Positions 54,065 to 62,642 are shown, numbered from the stretch's first letter. The stretch is DNA of 64,000 nt from an uncultured Flavobacteriaceae bacterium (GCA_947502495.1 CANNAC010000012.1:1-64000); one strand, 5' to 3'. Notes: generated by a model not told the origin, from the sequence alone. Made by a program: numbers and translations.

Positions 54065-55963
54065 ATGAAATATTTATATACACTAGCCCTATTTGCTACT
54101 TGTAGCTTAACTTTTGCGCAATCCGATTTATACGTTAGTAACGGAAGTTATGTGTATGTAGATGGCACTTCTTTTGCAAGTGGACCCAATGTGGCACCAC
54201 TTTACGTAACCGATGACGTTAACTTAAACACAAACGGCCATATTTATCTTCGTAATGACGCACAATTATTACAAAGTAATGCAACTACAACAAGTACAAA
54301 TACTGGAGCAGGACAACTTAGCGTGCAACAAACTGGTAATTCTAATACGTATATGTATAATTATTGGGCTTCTCCTGTAGGACAGAATAGTGGCACTGCT
54401 GGCAATACGGCTTTAAGACCAAATAATAATTTTTATCGAGAAACTGGAGCGCCAATCACGAGTACAAATTATGGTTTTGTTTCTGGTTATGATGGTACTG
54501 CTACACAAATTTCTAGTTATTGGCTATACTCTTTTACTGGCTTACCAACGACTACAAACGCTTATGAAGATTGGATTGGATTAGGAGGTGGTGCCCTACC
54601 TGTTGGTGGAGATCCCAATGGAACACTAGCAGCTGGTTATGGTTTTAGTATGAAAGGAAACCCAAGTGGTGCGCAAAAATATGATTTTAGAGGAAGACCA
54701 AATAATGGGGATATAACAGTTACATTAAACCCAAATAGAGAAACTCTAGTTGGTAATCCGTATCCTTCTGCACTAGATGCTTATTATTTTTTGCATGATT
54801 CTCAAAATATAACAAACACAACTGGAGCAATAAAATATTGGGAACAACAACCGGGAGCAACATCCCATGTTTTATCTAATTATGTTGGTGGCTATGGTAT
54901 ATACACTATTGCAACAGTAAATGATAATGGTACGCCTGCAGACCTTACAGATGACACAGTTACGGACTCCTTTGTTCCTGCCTCTTTTAGAATGTATTTA
55001 TTAGATGGTACTGTAGCTGGTACTCCTCCTATAGCGAATGCAGCTCCAAAAACAGGAAGACGATATATACCTGTCGGACAAGGATTTATGATGGAAGGTA
55101 CCGCTAGTGCAACTAACGTAATTTTTTCAAATTCACATCGCGTATTTTATAAACAATCTGGTGCAGATAGTGAATTTTTTAAAACGTCTTCAACAAAAGA
55201 ACTAACAGATATCAATACTATACCAGAAGCTAGATATACTGAAGATGGTTATAACATAGTCCCTGAAGATTTTAAACGTTTTAGAATTAATGTAGGTTTT
55301 GATAATAATGGAAATGACTCCTACACACGTCAATTATTAATGAATTTTCACCATACCGCAACAGCTGGTTTTGATTATGGATTAGAAGCACAAATAGCAG
55401 AACAAGTAAGTTCGGATGCGAATTGGATTCTTGATGGAACTCCTTATGCTATTCAAGCATTTGATTATAATGAAGCATTAAAAATTCCTTTGCTAGTAAA
55501 GGTAAATAATCAACAATTAGTGCGATTTGGTATTTATGACATTCAAAACTTTGCTTCCAGTCAGCCAATATTTATTCATGACATGGAAAACAATCTATTT
55601 ATTAATTTACAAGATCAAGCATACGAAATCACATTAGAACCAGGAAACTATACCGATCGATTTGAAATAGTCTTTCAAGATCACAGCCTTTCTACAGAAG
55701 AATTTAATGATGCAGACTTCTTTATAATGCAAAATAATAGCACATCACAACTAACGATTTTAAACCCTAATCAATTAGAGGTGAAAACGGTTTCGTTGTT
55801 TGATGTTTCCGGAAAAAGAATACTTAACGAAAACAGCCTATCTGTTCAAGATAGATATACATTCTCCACTAAAAATTTAAGTGAAGGTGTTTATGTCACT
55901 AAAGTTACGTTTGCTAATCAAACAACGACAAGTAAAAAAGTAATTGTTTCGCAAAAAAAATAG
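54065..55963 (+). CDS. Secreted T9SS type A sorting-domain protein
   Basis: A 632-residue exported protein with signal peptide (1-18, ...LTFAQ) and a long beta-rich body (about 20-550; YVYVDGTSFASGPNVAPLYVTDDV, YNYWASPVGQNSG, NPYPSALDAYYF). A C-terminal Por secretion tail follows (about 560-632; LTILNPNQLEVKTVSLFDVSGKR pattern, LSEGVYVTKVTF, SKKVIVSQKK). The body type, with 'YNYWSSPV' and 'GNPYPSA' motifs, occurs in many large flavobacterial secreted proteins of unknown role. It is probably co-transcribed with the S74 protein. Confidence 0.9.
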   Translation: MKYLYTLALFATCSLTFAQSDLYVSNGSYVYVDGTSFASGPNVAPLYVTDDVNLNTNGHIYLRNDAQLLQSNATTTSTNTGAGQLSVQQTGNSNTYMYNYWASPVGQNSGTAGNTALRPNNNFYRETGAPITSTNYGFVSGYDGTATQISSYWLYSFTGLPTTTNAYEDWIGLGGGALPVGGDPNGTLAAGYGFSMKGNPSGAQKYDFRGRPNNGDITVTLNPNRETLVGNPYPSALDAYYFLHDSQNITNTTGAIKYWEQQPGATSHVLSNYVGGYGIYTIATVNDNGTPADLTDDTVTDSFVPASFRMYLLDGTVAGTPPIANAAPKTGRRYIPVGQGFMMEGTASATNVIFSNSHRVFYKQSGADSEFFKTSSTKELTDINTIPEARYTEDGYNIVPEDFKRFRINVGFDNNGNDSYTRQLLMNFHHTATAGFDYGLEAQIAEQVSSDANWILDGTPYAIQAFDYNEALKIPLLVKVNNQQLVRFGIYDIQNFASSQPIFIHDMENNLFINLQDQAYEITLEPGNYTDRFEIVFQDHSLSTEEFNDADFFIMQNNSTSQLTILNPNQLEVKTVSLFDVSGKRILNENSLSVQDRYTFSTKNLSEGVYVTKVTFANQTTTSKKVIVSQKK

Positions 55964-55984
55964 ACACACTAAACATATAAACTA

Positions 55985-56015
55985 AAAAGCCAACGGTACT
56001 CGTTGGCTTTTTTAT
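55985..56015 (+). terminator. Terminator of the S74/T9SS operon
   Basis: AAAAGCCAACG (55985-55995) pairs with CGTTGGCTTTT (56001-56011) and is followed by T residues. Confidence 0.88.
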
Positions 56016-56035
56016 ACATTTGTAATTCAAAAAAA

Positions 56036-56326
56036 ATGATTCTTATGTCTTCCTTTGAAGATTACATGCTTCCGTGTTTAAACAAAAAACTACTTGGTAT
56101 AGAATGCCCGGGTTGTGGCATGCAGCGTTCTGTTTCTTTGATTTTTCAAGGAGATTTAACAGCAGCTTTTAAAATGTATCCTGCAATTTTTACATTAATT
56201 CTGCTTTTTGGTTTTGTACTAATTAATCATTTTAAGAATTTCAAATTCGCAAATAGAATAATCATTTCACTTGCCATTATTAATATTGTAATCATAATGG
56301 GAAGTTATATTTTAAAATTTTTATAA
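56036..56326 (+). CDS. DUF2752 membrane protein
   Basis: A 96-residue protein with the DUF2752 signature CPGCGMQRSVSLIFQGDLTAAF (Cys pair, then RS) and two to three membrane helices (about 35-57 and 66-92). I start at the ATG at 56036; the longer frame would run through the terminator stem. Function is unknown; the Cys pair could bind metal or take part in thiol chemistry. It lies 15 bp before the CCC-motif gene, with which it is usually paired. Confidence 0.85.
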   Translation: MILMSSFEDYMLPCLNKKLLGIECPGCGMQRSVSLIFQGDLTAAFKMYPAIFTLILLFGFVLINHFKNFKFANRIIISLAIINIVIIMGSYILKFL

Positions 56327-56341
56327 CTAATCAAAAAACCA

Positions 56342-56680
56342 ATGGAACAACAAAAACTACCAAACGCAACAATCGCTTTAGTCTTAGGAATTATCTCTTT
56401 TATAGCATGCTGCTGTAGCATGGGAATTGGCGGACTTCTTTTTTCTGGAATTGCTTTATTCCTATTAAATAAAGATGATGCTTTATATATGGAGAACCCT
56501 GAACTTTACTCTAATTATAGTCAAGTAAAAACTGCCAAAATAATTGCTCATATTGGACTTGCATTAGCAATTTTAAGCTTATTATATTCTGTATATCAAA
56601 TATATAGTATAGGTGGTTGGGATGCGTATATGGAAAATGTTCAAAAAGTAATGGACGAGTGGCAACAACAAAACCAATAG
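56342..56680 (+). CDS. CCC-motif membrane protein
   Basis: A 112-residue inner-membrane protein with the fingerprint LGIISFIACCCSMGIGG, two or three membrane helices (about 9-42 and 65-90) and a soluble, Gln-rich tail. Known only as a family of unknown function in Bacteroidota, often next to DUF2752. The conserved Cys triplet inside a membrane helix is the most notable feature. Confidence 0.85.
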   Translation: MEQQKLPNATIALVLGIISFIACCCSMGIGGLLFSGIALFLLNKDDALYMENPELYSNYSQVKTAKIIAHIGLALAILSLLYSVYQIYSIGGWDAYMENVQKVMDEWQQQNQ

Positions 56681-56723
56681 AATAAATATATCTTCTCAAA
56701 AAGGAAGACGCATTTTATAAAAC

Positions 56724-56754
56724 AAAAAAAGCGACCAATTGGTCGCTTTTTTTT
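56724..56754. terminator. Bidirectional terminator (CCC gene / rocD)
   Basis: The perfect palindrome GCGACCAATTGGTCGC (56731-56746) is flanked by seven A and eight T residues, between convergent genes. Confidence 0.88.
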
Positions 56755-56775
56755 ATACTTATTTTTATAAAAAAC

Positions 56776-58020
56776 TTATACTTCAAATTGCTTAAGTGTT
56801 TTTGTTATAATAGAAACACAATCTAGTAATTGCTCTTTAGTCATTACTAAAGGTGGTGCAAATCTAATAATGTTTCCATGTGTAGGTTTCGCTAGTAAAC
56901 CATTATCGCGTAAAGCTATACAAATGTTCCAAGCAGTTTCGCTTTCTTCATCATCATTAATTAGAATAGCATTTAATAAACCTTTACCTCTTACGCCATT
57001 AACAATATTAGAGGTTTCAATAAATTTAGAAAGTTCTGCTCTAAATAATTCTCCTAAAACTTGTGCATTTTCCGCAAGGTTTTCGTCTTTAATCACTTGT
57101 AAAGCTGCCATACCGACTGCTGCTGCAACTGGGTTACCACCAAAGGTGCTTCCATGATTTCCAGGTTTAATAACATTCATAATGTTATCGTTTGCTAAAA
57201 CAGCAGAAACAGGATATGCTCCACCACTTAATGCTTTACCAAGAATTAATATATCTGCTTTAATGTTTTCATGATCAATCGCTAACATTTTACCAGTTCT
57301 TGCAATTCCAGTTTGCACTTCATCTGCAATAAATAAAACGTTATACTTTTCACATAAAGCTTTCGCTTTTGTTAAATATCCTTCGGTTGGCACATATACT
57401 CCAGCTTCTCCTTGGATTGGTTCTACTAAAAATCCTGCAACATTGGTATTACTAGAAAGTACTTCTTCTAAAGCTTTAAGATTATCATATTCAATTTTAA
57501 TAAATCCTTTTGTGTAAGGTCCAAAGTTTTTTCTAGCTACAGGATCGTTAGAAAACGAAATAATGGTAGTTGTTCTTCCGTGAAAGTTGTTTTCGCAAAC
57601 TACAATTTCAGCTTCATTTTCATCAATACCTTTTACTTCATAAGCCCACTTTCTACAAAGTTTTAAAGCAGTTTCTACTGCTTCTGCACCTGTATTCATA
57701 GGTAACAACTTATCGTAGCCAAAGGTTTCGGTTGCATATTTTTCAAACGTTCCTAACATATCGTTATAAAACGCACGAGAAGTTAATGTAAGTGTTTGTG
57801 CTTGATTTACCATAGCACCTACAATTTTTGGATGACAATGTCCTTGGTTTACTGCAGAATAAGCTGAAAGGAAATCATAATATTTTTTTCCTTCTACATC
57901 CCAAACATACACACCTTCTCCTCTACTCAGTACTACTGGAAGTGGATGGTAATTGTGCGCGCCATACTTGTTTTCTAAATCCATCGCTTCTTGCGATGTT
58001 AATTGGTCTAAAACAGCCAT
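56776..58020 (-). CDS. rocD: Ornithine aminotransferase (ornithine--oxo-acid transaminase)
   Basis: A 414-residue PLP enzyme that transfers the delta-amino group of ornithine to 2-oxoglutarate, linking arginine/ornithine breakdown to glutamate and proline. Family start [31 protein letters not shown] features, [26 protein letters not shown], the PLP Asp/Lys regions ADEVQTG and [15 protein letters not shown], and [11 protein letters not shown] are present. I use the ATG at 58020 (MAVLDQL); the longer frame has no homologous content. Confidence 0.95.
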   Translation of the reverse strand: MAVLDQLTSQEAMDLENKYGAHNYHPLPVVLSRGEGVYVWDVEGKKYYDFLSAYSAVNQGHCHPKIVGAMVNQAQTLTLTSRAFYNDMLGTFEKYATETFGYDKLLPMNTGAEAVETALKLCRKWAYEVKGIDENEAEIVVCENNFHGRTTTIISFSNDPVARKNFGPYTKGFIKIEYDNLKALEEVLSSNTNVAGFLVEPIQGEAGVYVPTEGYLTKAKALCEKYNVLFIADEVQTGIARTGKMLAIDHENIKADILILGKALSGGAYPVSAVLANDNIMNVIKPGNHGSTFGGNPVAAAVGMAALQVIKDENLAENAQVLGELFRAELSKFIETSNIVNGVRGKGLLNAILINDDEESETAWNICIALRDNGLLAKPTHGNIIRFAPPLVMTKEQLLDCVSIITKTLKQFEV

Positions 58021-58159
58021 TTTAAATAATTTTATTAGTGAATAAAAAAGCCATTCCTTATCTACCTTTATCCTTTCGAAGTATCGAAAATTCAGCGTGG
58101 GAAAGAAATCATCCCTAAAGACCTGCAAATTACTAAATATTAGTGTCGAATTAAATATC

Positions 58160-58546
58160 TTAGGTAGATATTTTTCCTGCCAATGAAGATACTTGAAGTT
58201 CTAAACGTTTTAATTCTCTAAGTAATGCATTCTTATCCATTTGCATCCAAGCAAAAACTTTAAGCATACTTACACCAATCATAAAAACAATACTACCCAA
58301 TCCCCATTTTAATAACTCTTTGGTAGTATCCACACTAAAAAATTGTACTACGCAATAAATAAAGAATCCGAAAAACACTACAGTCATCATATTCATTAGT
58401 ATTAATAACCATTTATTTTTCCCTTTAAACAACCCGAAAATCATTCCTAAAACACTTTGTTCTTCTAGTGTATCATAGAATTTTGCTTCTTCTTGTGTTA
58501 ATGTGTCTTTTATTAATTTGTCTATTTCTTCCTTATTATTTTTCAT
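58160..58546 (-). CDS. Two-helix membrane protein, probable DUF6768-type partner of an ECF sigma factor
   Basis: A 128-residue protein with an acidic N-terminus ([18 protein letters not shown]), two membrane helices (about 45-68 and 77-97) and a C-terminal coiled coil ([17 protein letters not shown]). Its start overlaps the sigma gene by 11 bp. Position and topology suggest it holds or senses for the sigma factor, like an anti-sigma factor. The DUF6768 label is from memory of the family pattern and should be treated as tentative. Confidence 0.72.
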   Translation of the reverse strand: MKNNKEEIDKLIKDTLTQEEAKFYDTLEEQSVLGMIFGLFKGKNKWLLILMNMMTVVFFGFFIYCVVQFFSVDTTKELLKWGLGSIVFMIGVSMLKVFAWMQMDKNALLRELKRLELQVSSLAGKIST

Positions 58547-59087
58547 AATTTCTATTTTTTAGTATTGTTTTTAATTTCTCTCTAGCATAAAACAGTCTAG
58601 ATTTCGCTGTTCCTAAAGATATATTTATCGTTTTACTAATTTCTTTTAATGAATATTCTTCCACATAAAACAACTTAATAACCTGCTGCTGTTGTTCTGG
58701 TAAATCTTGAATGGCTAATAAAAGTTTCCTTTTTATAGCAGTATTATCCACATCTTCTTCTGCCATGGTATTCTGATCTTTTACAAATTCCTCCTGCTTA
58801 AATCGCTCGGTACTCTTTGTTCTTAAAACATCTAAAGATGTAGAATACACAATACGTAAGGCCCAACTGCCAAAACTACTAGTATCTTTCAAAGTATCTA
58901 TTTTAGCAATAATGGTTTGCCAAGTATCTTGTGCAATATCTTTAGATAAATCGGCATCTTTAACAATCCAATATGCTTTTTTACAAAATGTAAGATGCCA
59001 TCTTTTTACAAGCGTAGCCAAAGCTTTCTTTTCTCCAGACTGAAAAGCTTCTACCAATTTTGCATCTATATGTTTATCTGTTTTCAA
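58536..59087 (-). CDS. ECF-subfamily RNA polymerase sigma factor (second)
   Basis: A 183-residue sigma factor with region 2 (about 20-85; FCKKAYWIVKDADLSKDIAQDTWQTI) and region 4 (about 120-175; IQDLPEQQQQVIKLFYVEEYSLKEISKTINI, GTAKSRLFYAREKLK). The start is TTG directly after the TAG stop of the SRPBCC gene (TAGTTG), so translation is coupled. Partner genes on each side and an ECF-like promoter upstream of the operon suggest autoregulation. Confidence 0.92.
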   Translation of the reverse strand: MKTDKHIDAKLVEAFQSGEKKALATLVKRWHLTFCKKAYWIVKDADLSKDIAQDTWQTIIAKIDTLKDTSSFGSWALRIVYSTSLDVLRTKSTERFKQEEFVKDQNTMAEEDVDNTAIKRKLLLAIQDLPEQQQQVIKLFYVEEYSLKEISKTINISLGTAKSRLFYAREKLKTILKNRNYEK

Positions 59088-59597
59088 CTAGGTTTGTTTG
59101 GTTTGCAATGGTTTTCTTTTAAACGTGTTTCTTAAAAAATGTACCCAAATATTGTACTTCGGAAGTTTCTTCACATCCATAAAGTGATTTTCTACTTTAT
59201 CAAAAGCCTCTTCCAATAAAGCATCATGCAGCCATCTAATTACAAAAAGCCATAAAACGGAAGCTTTTAAAGTTGCGGTATGCATTTTAATTTCATGCGT
59301 AATTTCTGTTTGATTTTCTGAAACAGCTTTTAAATACAAGGTATGGTTTCCTATAAAACCATCCGGTTTAGAAAACTTAAAGGTGATACTTTTTCCTTTT
59401 TCCAAAGCAATGATGCTATATCGAATAATACCATGTCCTCCTTTACTTCCAACTTTTACGCCATCCTTAAATCGCATTGCTGGCCAATTTTCAGAAGGCC
59501 AAATCAAATCTTTATCTGTTGCTAACGTATGAAATAGAAGCGATACGTTATCTATAGATTGCTGTAGCTTCCGCTTATGAATATTTATTACTCTCAT
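59088..59597 (-). CDS. SRPBCC-family protein heading a sigma-factor operon
   Basis: A 169-residue protein of START/SRPBCC type: DNVSLLFHTLATDKDLIWPSENWPAMRF, GGHGIIRYSIIALEKGKSITFKFSKPDGFIG and a C-terminal amphipathic helix. It may bind a lipid-like ligand and could be the signal sensor or target of the adjacent sigma factor; this is inference from the operon. The ATG at 59597 is the only start and lies about 4 bp from the predicted -10 element, so its mRNA may be leaderless. Confidence 0.75.
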   Translation of the reverse strand: MRVINIHKRKLQQSIDNVSLLFHTLATDKDLIWPSENWPAMRFKDGVKVGSKGGHGIIRYSIIALEKGKSITFKFSKPDGFIGNHTLYLKAVSENQTEITHEIKMHTATLKASVLWLFVIRWLHDALLEEAFDKVENHFMDVKKLPKYNIWVHFLRNTFKRKPLQTKQT

Positions 59598-59600
59598 ACT

Positions 59601-59630
59601 CTAAAGACGATAAAAAAGTTAAAAGGTTCA
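59601..59630 (-). promoter_or_regulatory. ECF-type promoter of SRPBCC-sigma operon
   Basis: On the minus strand TGAACC (59625-59630), 15 nt including a T-rich tract, then CGTCTTTAG (59601-59609). This is the GAAC/CGTC-type architecture of ECF sigma promoters, and the housekeeping TAnnTTTG element is absent. The predicted start is within a few bases of the ATG at 59597. Confidence 0.65.
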
Positions 59631-59713
59631 TTTTTTTTCCACGAAAGTGGTATTCTTTTAAAATAAACCCAAAATCTTTTAAAGATAATTCAAATTACAT
59701 ACATTTTATTTAA

Positions 59714-59839
59714 CGTTATCATTGCAATATTTTAAACCTTATTTTTGGTATTTATATTGGTATCGTTTTTTGGCCTTGGTGGTATGAAGTTGTTGGAAAA
59801 CAAATGAAAAAATATTTAGATAAACGGACTAACAAATAA
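59714..59839 (+). other. Possible unannotated small transcript or peptide gene
   Basis: The 317-bp gap 59598-59914 ends in a plus-strand terminator that no annotated gene uses. A protein-like reading frame lies before it: from about 59729 it reads LNLIFGIYIGIVFWPWW then YEVVGKQMKKYLDKRTNK and a TAA at 59837. The plan is a hydrophobic helix followed by a basic tail. It has no ATG, GTG or TTG start ahead of the hydrophobic part. It may be a peptide with a rare ATT start, a decayed gene, or a small RNA starting from TATTTTTG at 59740-59747. Confidence 0.35.
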
Positions 59840-59857
59840 TCAAATCAACATAAATAG

Positions 59858-59887
59858 AAAAAACACCTTAATCGAGGTGCTTTTTTT
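59858..59887 (+). terminator. Orphan terminator before rlmD
   Basis: CACCT (59864-59868) pairs with AGGTG (59875-59879), with A and T runs either side. It lies upstream of rlmD and reads naturally on the plus strand, yet the nearest plus-strand gene to the left ends at 56680 with its own terminator. Confidence 0.7.
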
Positions 59888-59914
59888 ATAATTTTGCATT
59901 CTAAAATAGAATAG

Positions 59915-61369
59915 ATGCCAAAAAGAGAAAGAAACAAATTTGTTAAGAGAGGACAAATTATAGAAATAAAGATTGAAGATTATGCCTTTGGCGGAAAAGG
60001 AATTGGGCGTATTAGAAATGAACATGGAGAATTCGTAGTATTTGTACCGAATACATTACCTGGACAACTAGTAAAAGCACAGGTAAAAAAATCAAGTAAA
60101 AAGTACGCGGAATGTAAATTATTTGAGGTTTTAGAACCTTCAAGTGACGAAATGGAGATGCCTTTTCAGGAAATTGCAGGTGCGCCATACATTAAACTTC
60201 CTGTTGAAAAACAGCACAAATACAAAAAAGATAGTACGCTTCAATTATTTAAGCGTATTGGTAAAGTGGAAAATATTGAGGATCTATTTGATGAATTTAT
60301 TACTTCCCCTAACGACTTCCATTATAGAAATAAGATGGAATATAGCTTCTCGGCTATTGGATACGATAGAGAAGAAAAAACCGATGTGGATGAATTTACA
60401 TTAGGTTTTAAGAAACGAGGAACTTGGTGGTGTGGTGAAAACTTAGATAAAGATAGCGGATTATTCGACAAAGAATTTGAAGACCATCTTATCCAGATTA
60501 AAGCCTACTGTGAAGCAACAGGATTAGCACCTTGGCATGGGCCGAAAAGAGAAGGATTCTTCCGTTTTTTAGTGGTACGTAAATCCTATAAAACCAATGA
60601 ACTTCTATTCAATTTAGTAACTACTTCTTACGATTTACCAAAATTTGACTTAACTAAGTTTGCGAACTTTTTAGTCGAATTATTTGGAGACAGAGTAGCT
60701 GGCCTTTTACATACTATTAATGATGAAACTGGAGATAGAACTATTGCAACTACAGGAAGCATCGATTTAGTTTACGGAAAAGATAAAATTATTGAAGAGC
60801 TTTTAGATTTAAACTTTGAGATTAGCATGAAAAGCTTTTTTCAAACGAATCCCAAATCCGCAGAGAGACTGTATACCAAAGTAGTGGATTATGCGTTAGA
60901 AAACAAAGACGCAATTGACAATACTATTGTAATGGATTTATTCTGTGGAACAGGAACCATTGGACAAATTATTGCTTCAAAATCTAAAAACACAAAAATA
61001 GTTGGTGTAGATATTGTTGCTTCAGCAATTGAAGACGCGAAGAAAAATGCCAAAAGAAATAACATTGAAGGTTTAACCTTTTTCGCTGCAGATGTTGGAA
61101 AATTTTTACTCGAACATCCAGAATATAAAGAAAAGATAAGAACTATAATTTTAGATCCGGCGCGTGCAGGAATAGCTCCTAAAACGCTTCGAAAAATTAT
61201 TGATTTGAATGCAGATAGAATGGTTTATGTATCTTGTAACCCTGCAACACAAGCAAGAGATACCGAAACCTTGATGCAGGCAGGATATTACATTAAAAAA
61301 ATAAGTTTAGTAGACCAGTTTCCACACACGGCACACGTAGAAACCGTTGTACTTTTAGAAAAACGTTAA
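59915..61369 (+). CDS. rlmD: 23S rRNA (uracil-C5)-methyltransferase RlmD-like
   Basis: A 484-residue TrmA/RlmC/RlmD-family enzyme. An N-terminal TRAM domain (about 8-68; GQIIEIKIEDYAFGGKGIGRI) is followed by the central domain and the SAM-binding fold (DLFCGTGTIGQ, about 343-353; LDPARAGIAPKTL). The catalytic nucleophile is Cys441 in VSCNPATQARD. The [4Fe-4S] cysteine cluster typical of E. coli RlmD is absent: only Cys67 lies in that region and the CGGC stretch is replaced by IAGAPYIKL. The exact uridine methylated is therefore uncertain. DUF6452 and DUF6048 genes follow, as in other flavobacteria. Confidence 0.9.
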   Translation: MPKRERNKFVKRGQIIEIKIEDYAFGGKGIGRIRNEHGEFVVFVPNTLPGQLVKAQVKKSSKKYAECKLFEVLEPSSDEMEMPFQEIAGAPYIKLPVEKQHKYKKDSTLQLFKRIGKVENIEDLFDEFITSPNDFHYRNKMEYSFSAIGYDREEKTDVDEFTLGFKKRGTWWCGENLDKDSGLFDKEFEDHLIQIKAYCEATGLAPWHGPKREGFFRFLVVRKSYKTNELLFNLVTTSYDLPKFDLTKFANFLVELFGDRVAGLLHTINDETGDRTIATTGSIDLVYGKDKIIEELLDLNFEISMKSFFQTNPKSAERLYTKVVDYALENKDAIDNTIVMDLFCGTGTIGQIIASKSKNTKIVGVDIVASAIEDAKKNAKRNNIEGLTFFAADVGKFLLEHPEYKEKIRTIILDPARAGIAPKTLRKIIDLNADRMVYVSCNPATQARDTETLMQAGYYIKKISLVDQFPHTAHVETVVLLEKR

Positions 61370-61387
61370 TTAGTATTGAAAAGATTA

Positions 61388-61399
61388 CCGCTTTCGCGG
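61388..61399. repeat. Short REP-like palindrome
   Basis: CCGC-TTTC-GCGG, followed by AAAGTAA, lies between rlmD and the DUF6452 gene. It is GC-rich against AT-rich surroundings and resembles the GCTTTCGCGAAAGC-type short palindromes scattered through some marine flavobacterial genomes. Confidence 0.55.
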
Positions 61400-61408
61400 A
61401 AAGTAAAT

Positions 61409-61951
61409 ATGAAAAAATTAAAATATATTGTAATCCCAATTCTCATTGCCTTTGTCGCTTTTTTAAGCTGTGAAAAAGATGATATATGTTCGGATGAAAC
61501 TTCTACAACAGCTCGTTTATTTATAGAGTTCTATAATAGTTCTAATACTGAAAATTTAAAAAACGTAACAAAGTTTAGAGTACAAGGTGTTGGCAATGAC
61601 GACGCTTTAAGTAGTTATAATATTGTTACTGCAAGCAGTGTATATTTACCTTTAAAAACCACAGAAAATACCACGCAGTTTAAATTGCATAATAATTATT
61701 CTATTAATGACAATGGAACACCAGATGACGATTCTGATGATTTTCCAAATGGAAACGAAGATATAATTACCATTTCGTATAATACAAAACTAGAATATGT
61801 ATCCAAAGCATGTGGCTATAAAACTGTTTTTGAAAATGTTACTATTAGCGTTGTAGACGATGGAGACAAATGGATAAACAATATAGTATCTACAACAGAT
61901 AACGAACCTATTAGCAATGAAGATGAAGCACACTTTTACCTTTTCCATTAA
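61409..61951 (+). CDS. DUF6452 lipoprotein
   Basis: A 181-residue lipoprotein with lipobox Cys21 (AFLSCEKDD), CSDETSTTARLFIEFYNSSN near the start and a beta-rich body ending EPISNEDEAHFYLFH. The start is the ATG at 61409; the longer TTG frame from 61376 would translate the REP-like palindrome. The family is restricted to Bacteroidota and its function is unknown. It overlaps the DUF6048 gene by 35 bp, implying coupling. Confidence 0.85.
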   Translation: MKKLKYIVIPILIAFVAFLSCEKDDICSDETSTTARLFIEFYNSSNTENLKNVTKFRVQGVGNDDALSSYNIVTASSVYLPLKTTENTTQFKLHNNYSINDNGTPDDDSDDFPNGNEDIITISYNTKLEYVSKACGYKTVFENVTISVVDDGDKWINNIVSTTDNEPISNEDEAHFYLFH

Positions 61952-62642
61952 TATTCTTGTCTTTTTCATGCTATTCTGTGTGTCTGCAAATGCACAAAAC
62001 GATAGTATTGCTAAAGCCAAAAAAGATTCGATTAAACACACTCAAAAATACGGACTTCGTATTGGTGGTGATTTAAGCAAGCTAATAAGAACTGCTCTGG
62101 ATGACGACTATAAAGGTTTTGAAATCATGGCCGATTTTAGGCTAACCAAACGTATCTATATTGCTGGAGAACTTGGTACCGAAGAAAGAACGCTAGGTAA
62201 CGACTACGTGAATGCTACAGCTTCTGGTTCTTATTTTAAAGCAGGAATAGATTATAATTCATATACCAATTGGTTTGGTATGCACAACATGATTTATGGA
62301 GGTTTACGTGTTGGAGCAAGTACCTTCAGCCAAACAAGAAATAGCTATGCAGTATATTCGCAAGAACAGTATTGGGAACCTCTAATTTCTAATGATTCCG
62401 AAAAATTTAGCGGCTTAACTGCTATTTGGGCCGAACTAATTATTGGTATTAAAGCCGAAGTATTACCTAACTTATTTATAGGTATTAACGCGCAATTAAA
62501 AAGCATGATTAGTCAAGACCAGCCAAATAACTTCGAAAACCTATACGTTCCTGGCTATAACAGAACCTATGATGGAAGTAGCTTTGGTGTAGGTTATGGC
62601 TATAATATTTCTTACCTTATTCCTTTATTTAAAAAAGGATAA
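61917..62642 (+). CDS. DUF6048 outer-membrane beta-barrel-like protein
   Basis: A 241-residue exported protein with signal peptide (about 1-26, ...SANAQN), then YGLRIGGDLSKLIRT and amphipathic strands (RIYIAGELGTEERT, GSYFKAGIDYNSYTNWFGMHNMIYGG), ending with a strand GYNISYLIPLF. It is probably an outer-membrane barrel partner of the DUF6452 lipoprotein, since the two genes overlap and co-occur behind rlmD. Function unknown. Confidence 0.85.
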   Translation: MKMKHTFTFSINILVFFMLFCVSANAQNDSIAKAKKDSIKHTQKYGLRIGGDLSKLIRTALDDDYKGFEIMADFRLTKRIYIAGELGTEERTLGNDYVNATASGSYFKAGIDYNSYTNWFGMHNMIYGGLRVGASTFSQTRNSYAVYSQEQYWEPLISNDSEKFSGLTAIWAELIIGIKAEVLPNLFIGINAQLKSMISQDQPNNFENLYVPGYNRTYDGSSFGVGYGYNISYLIPLFKKG

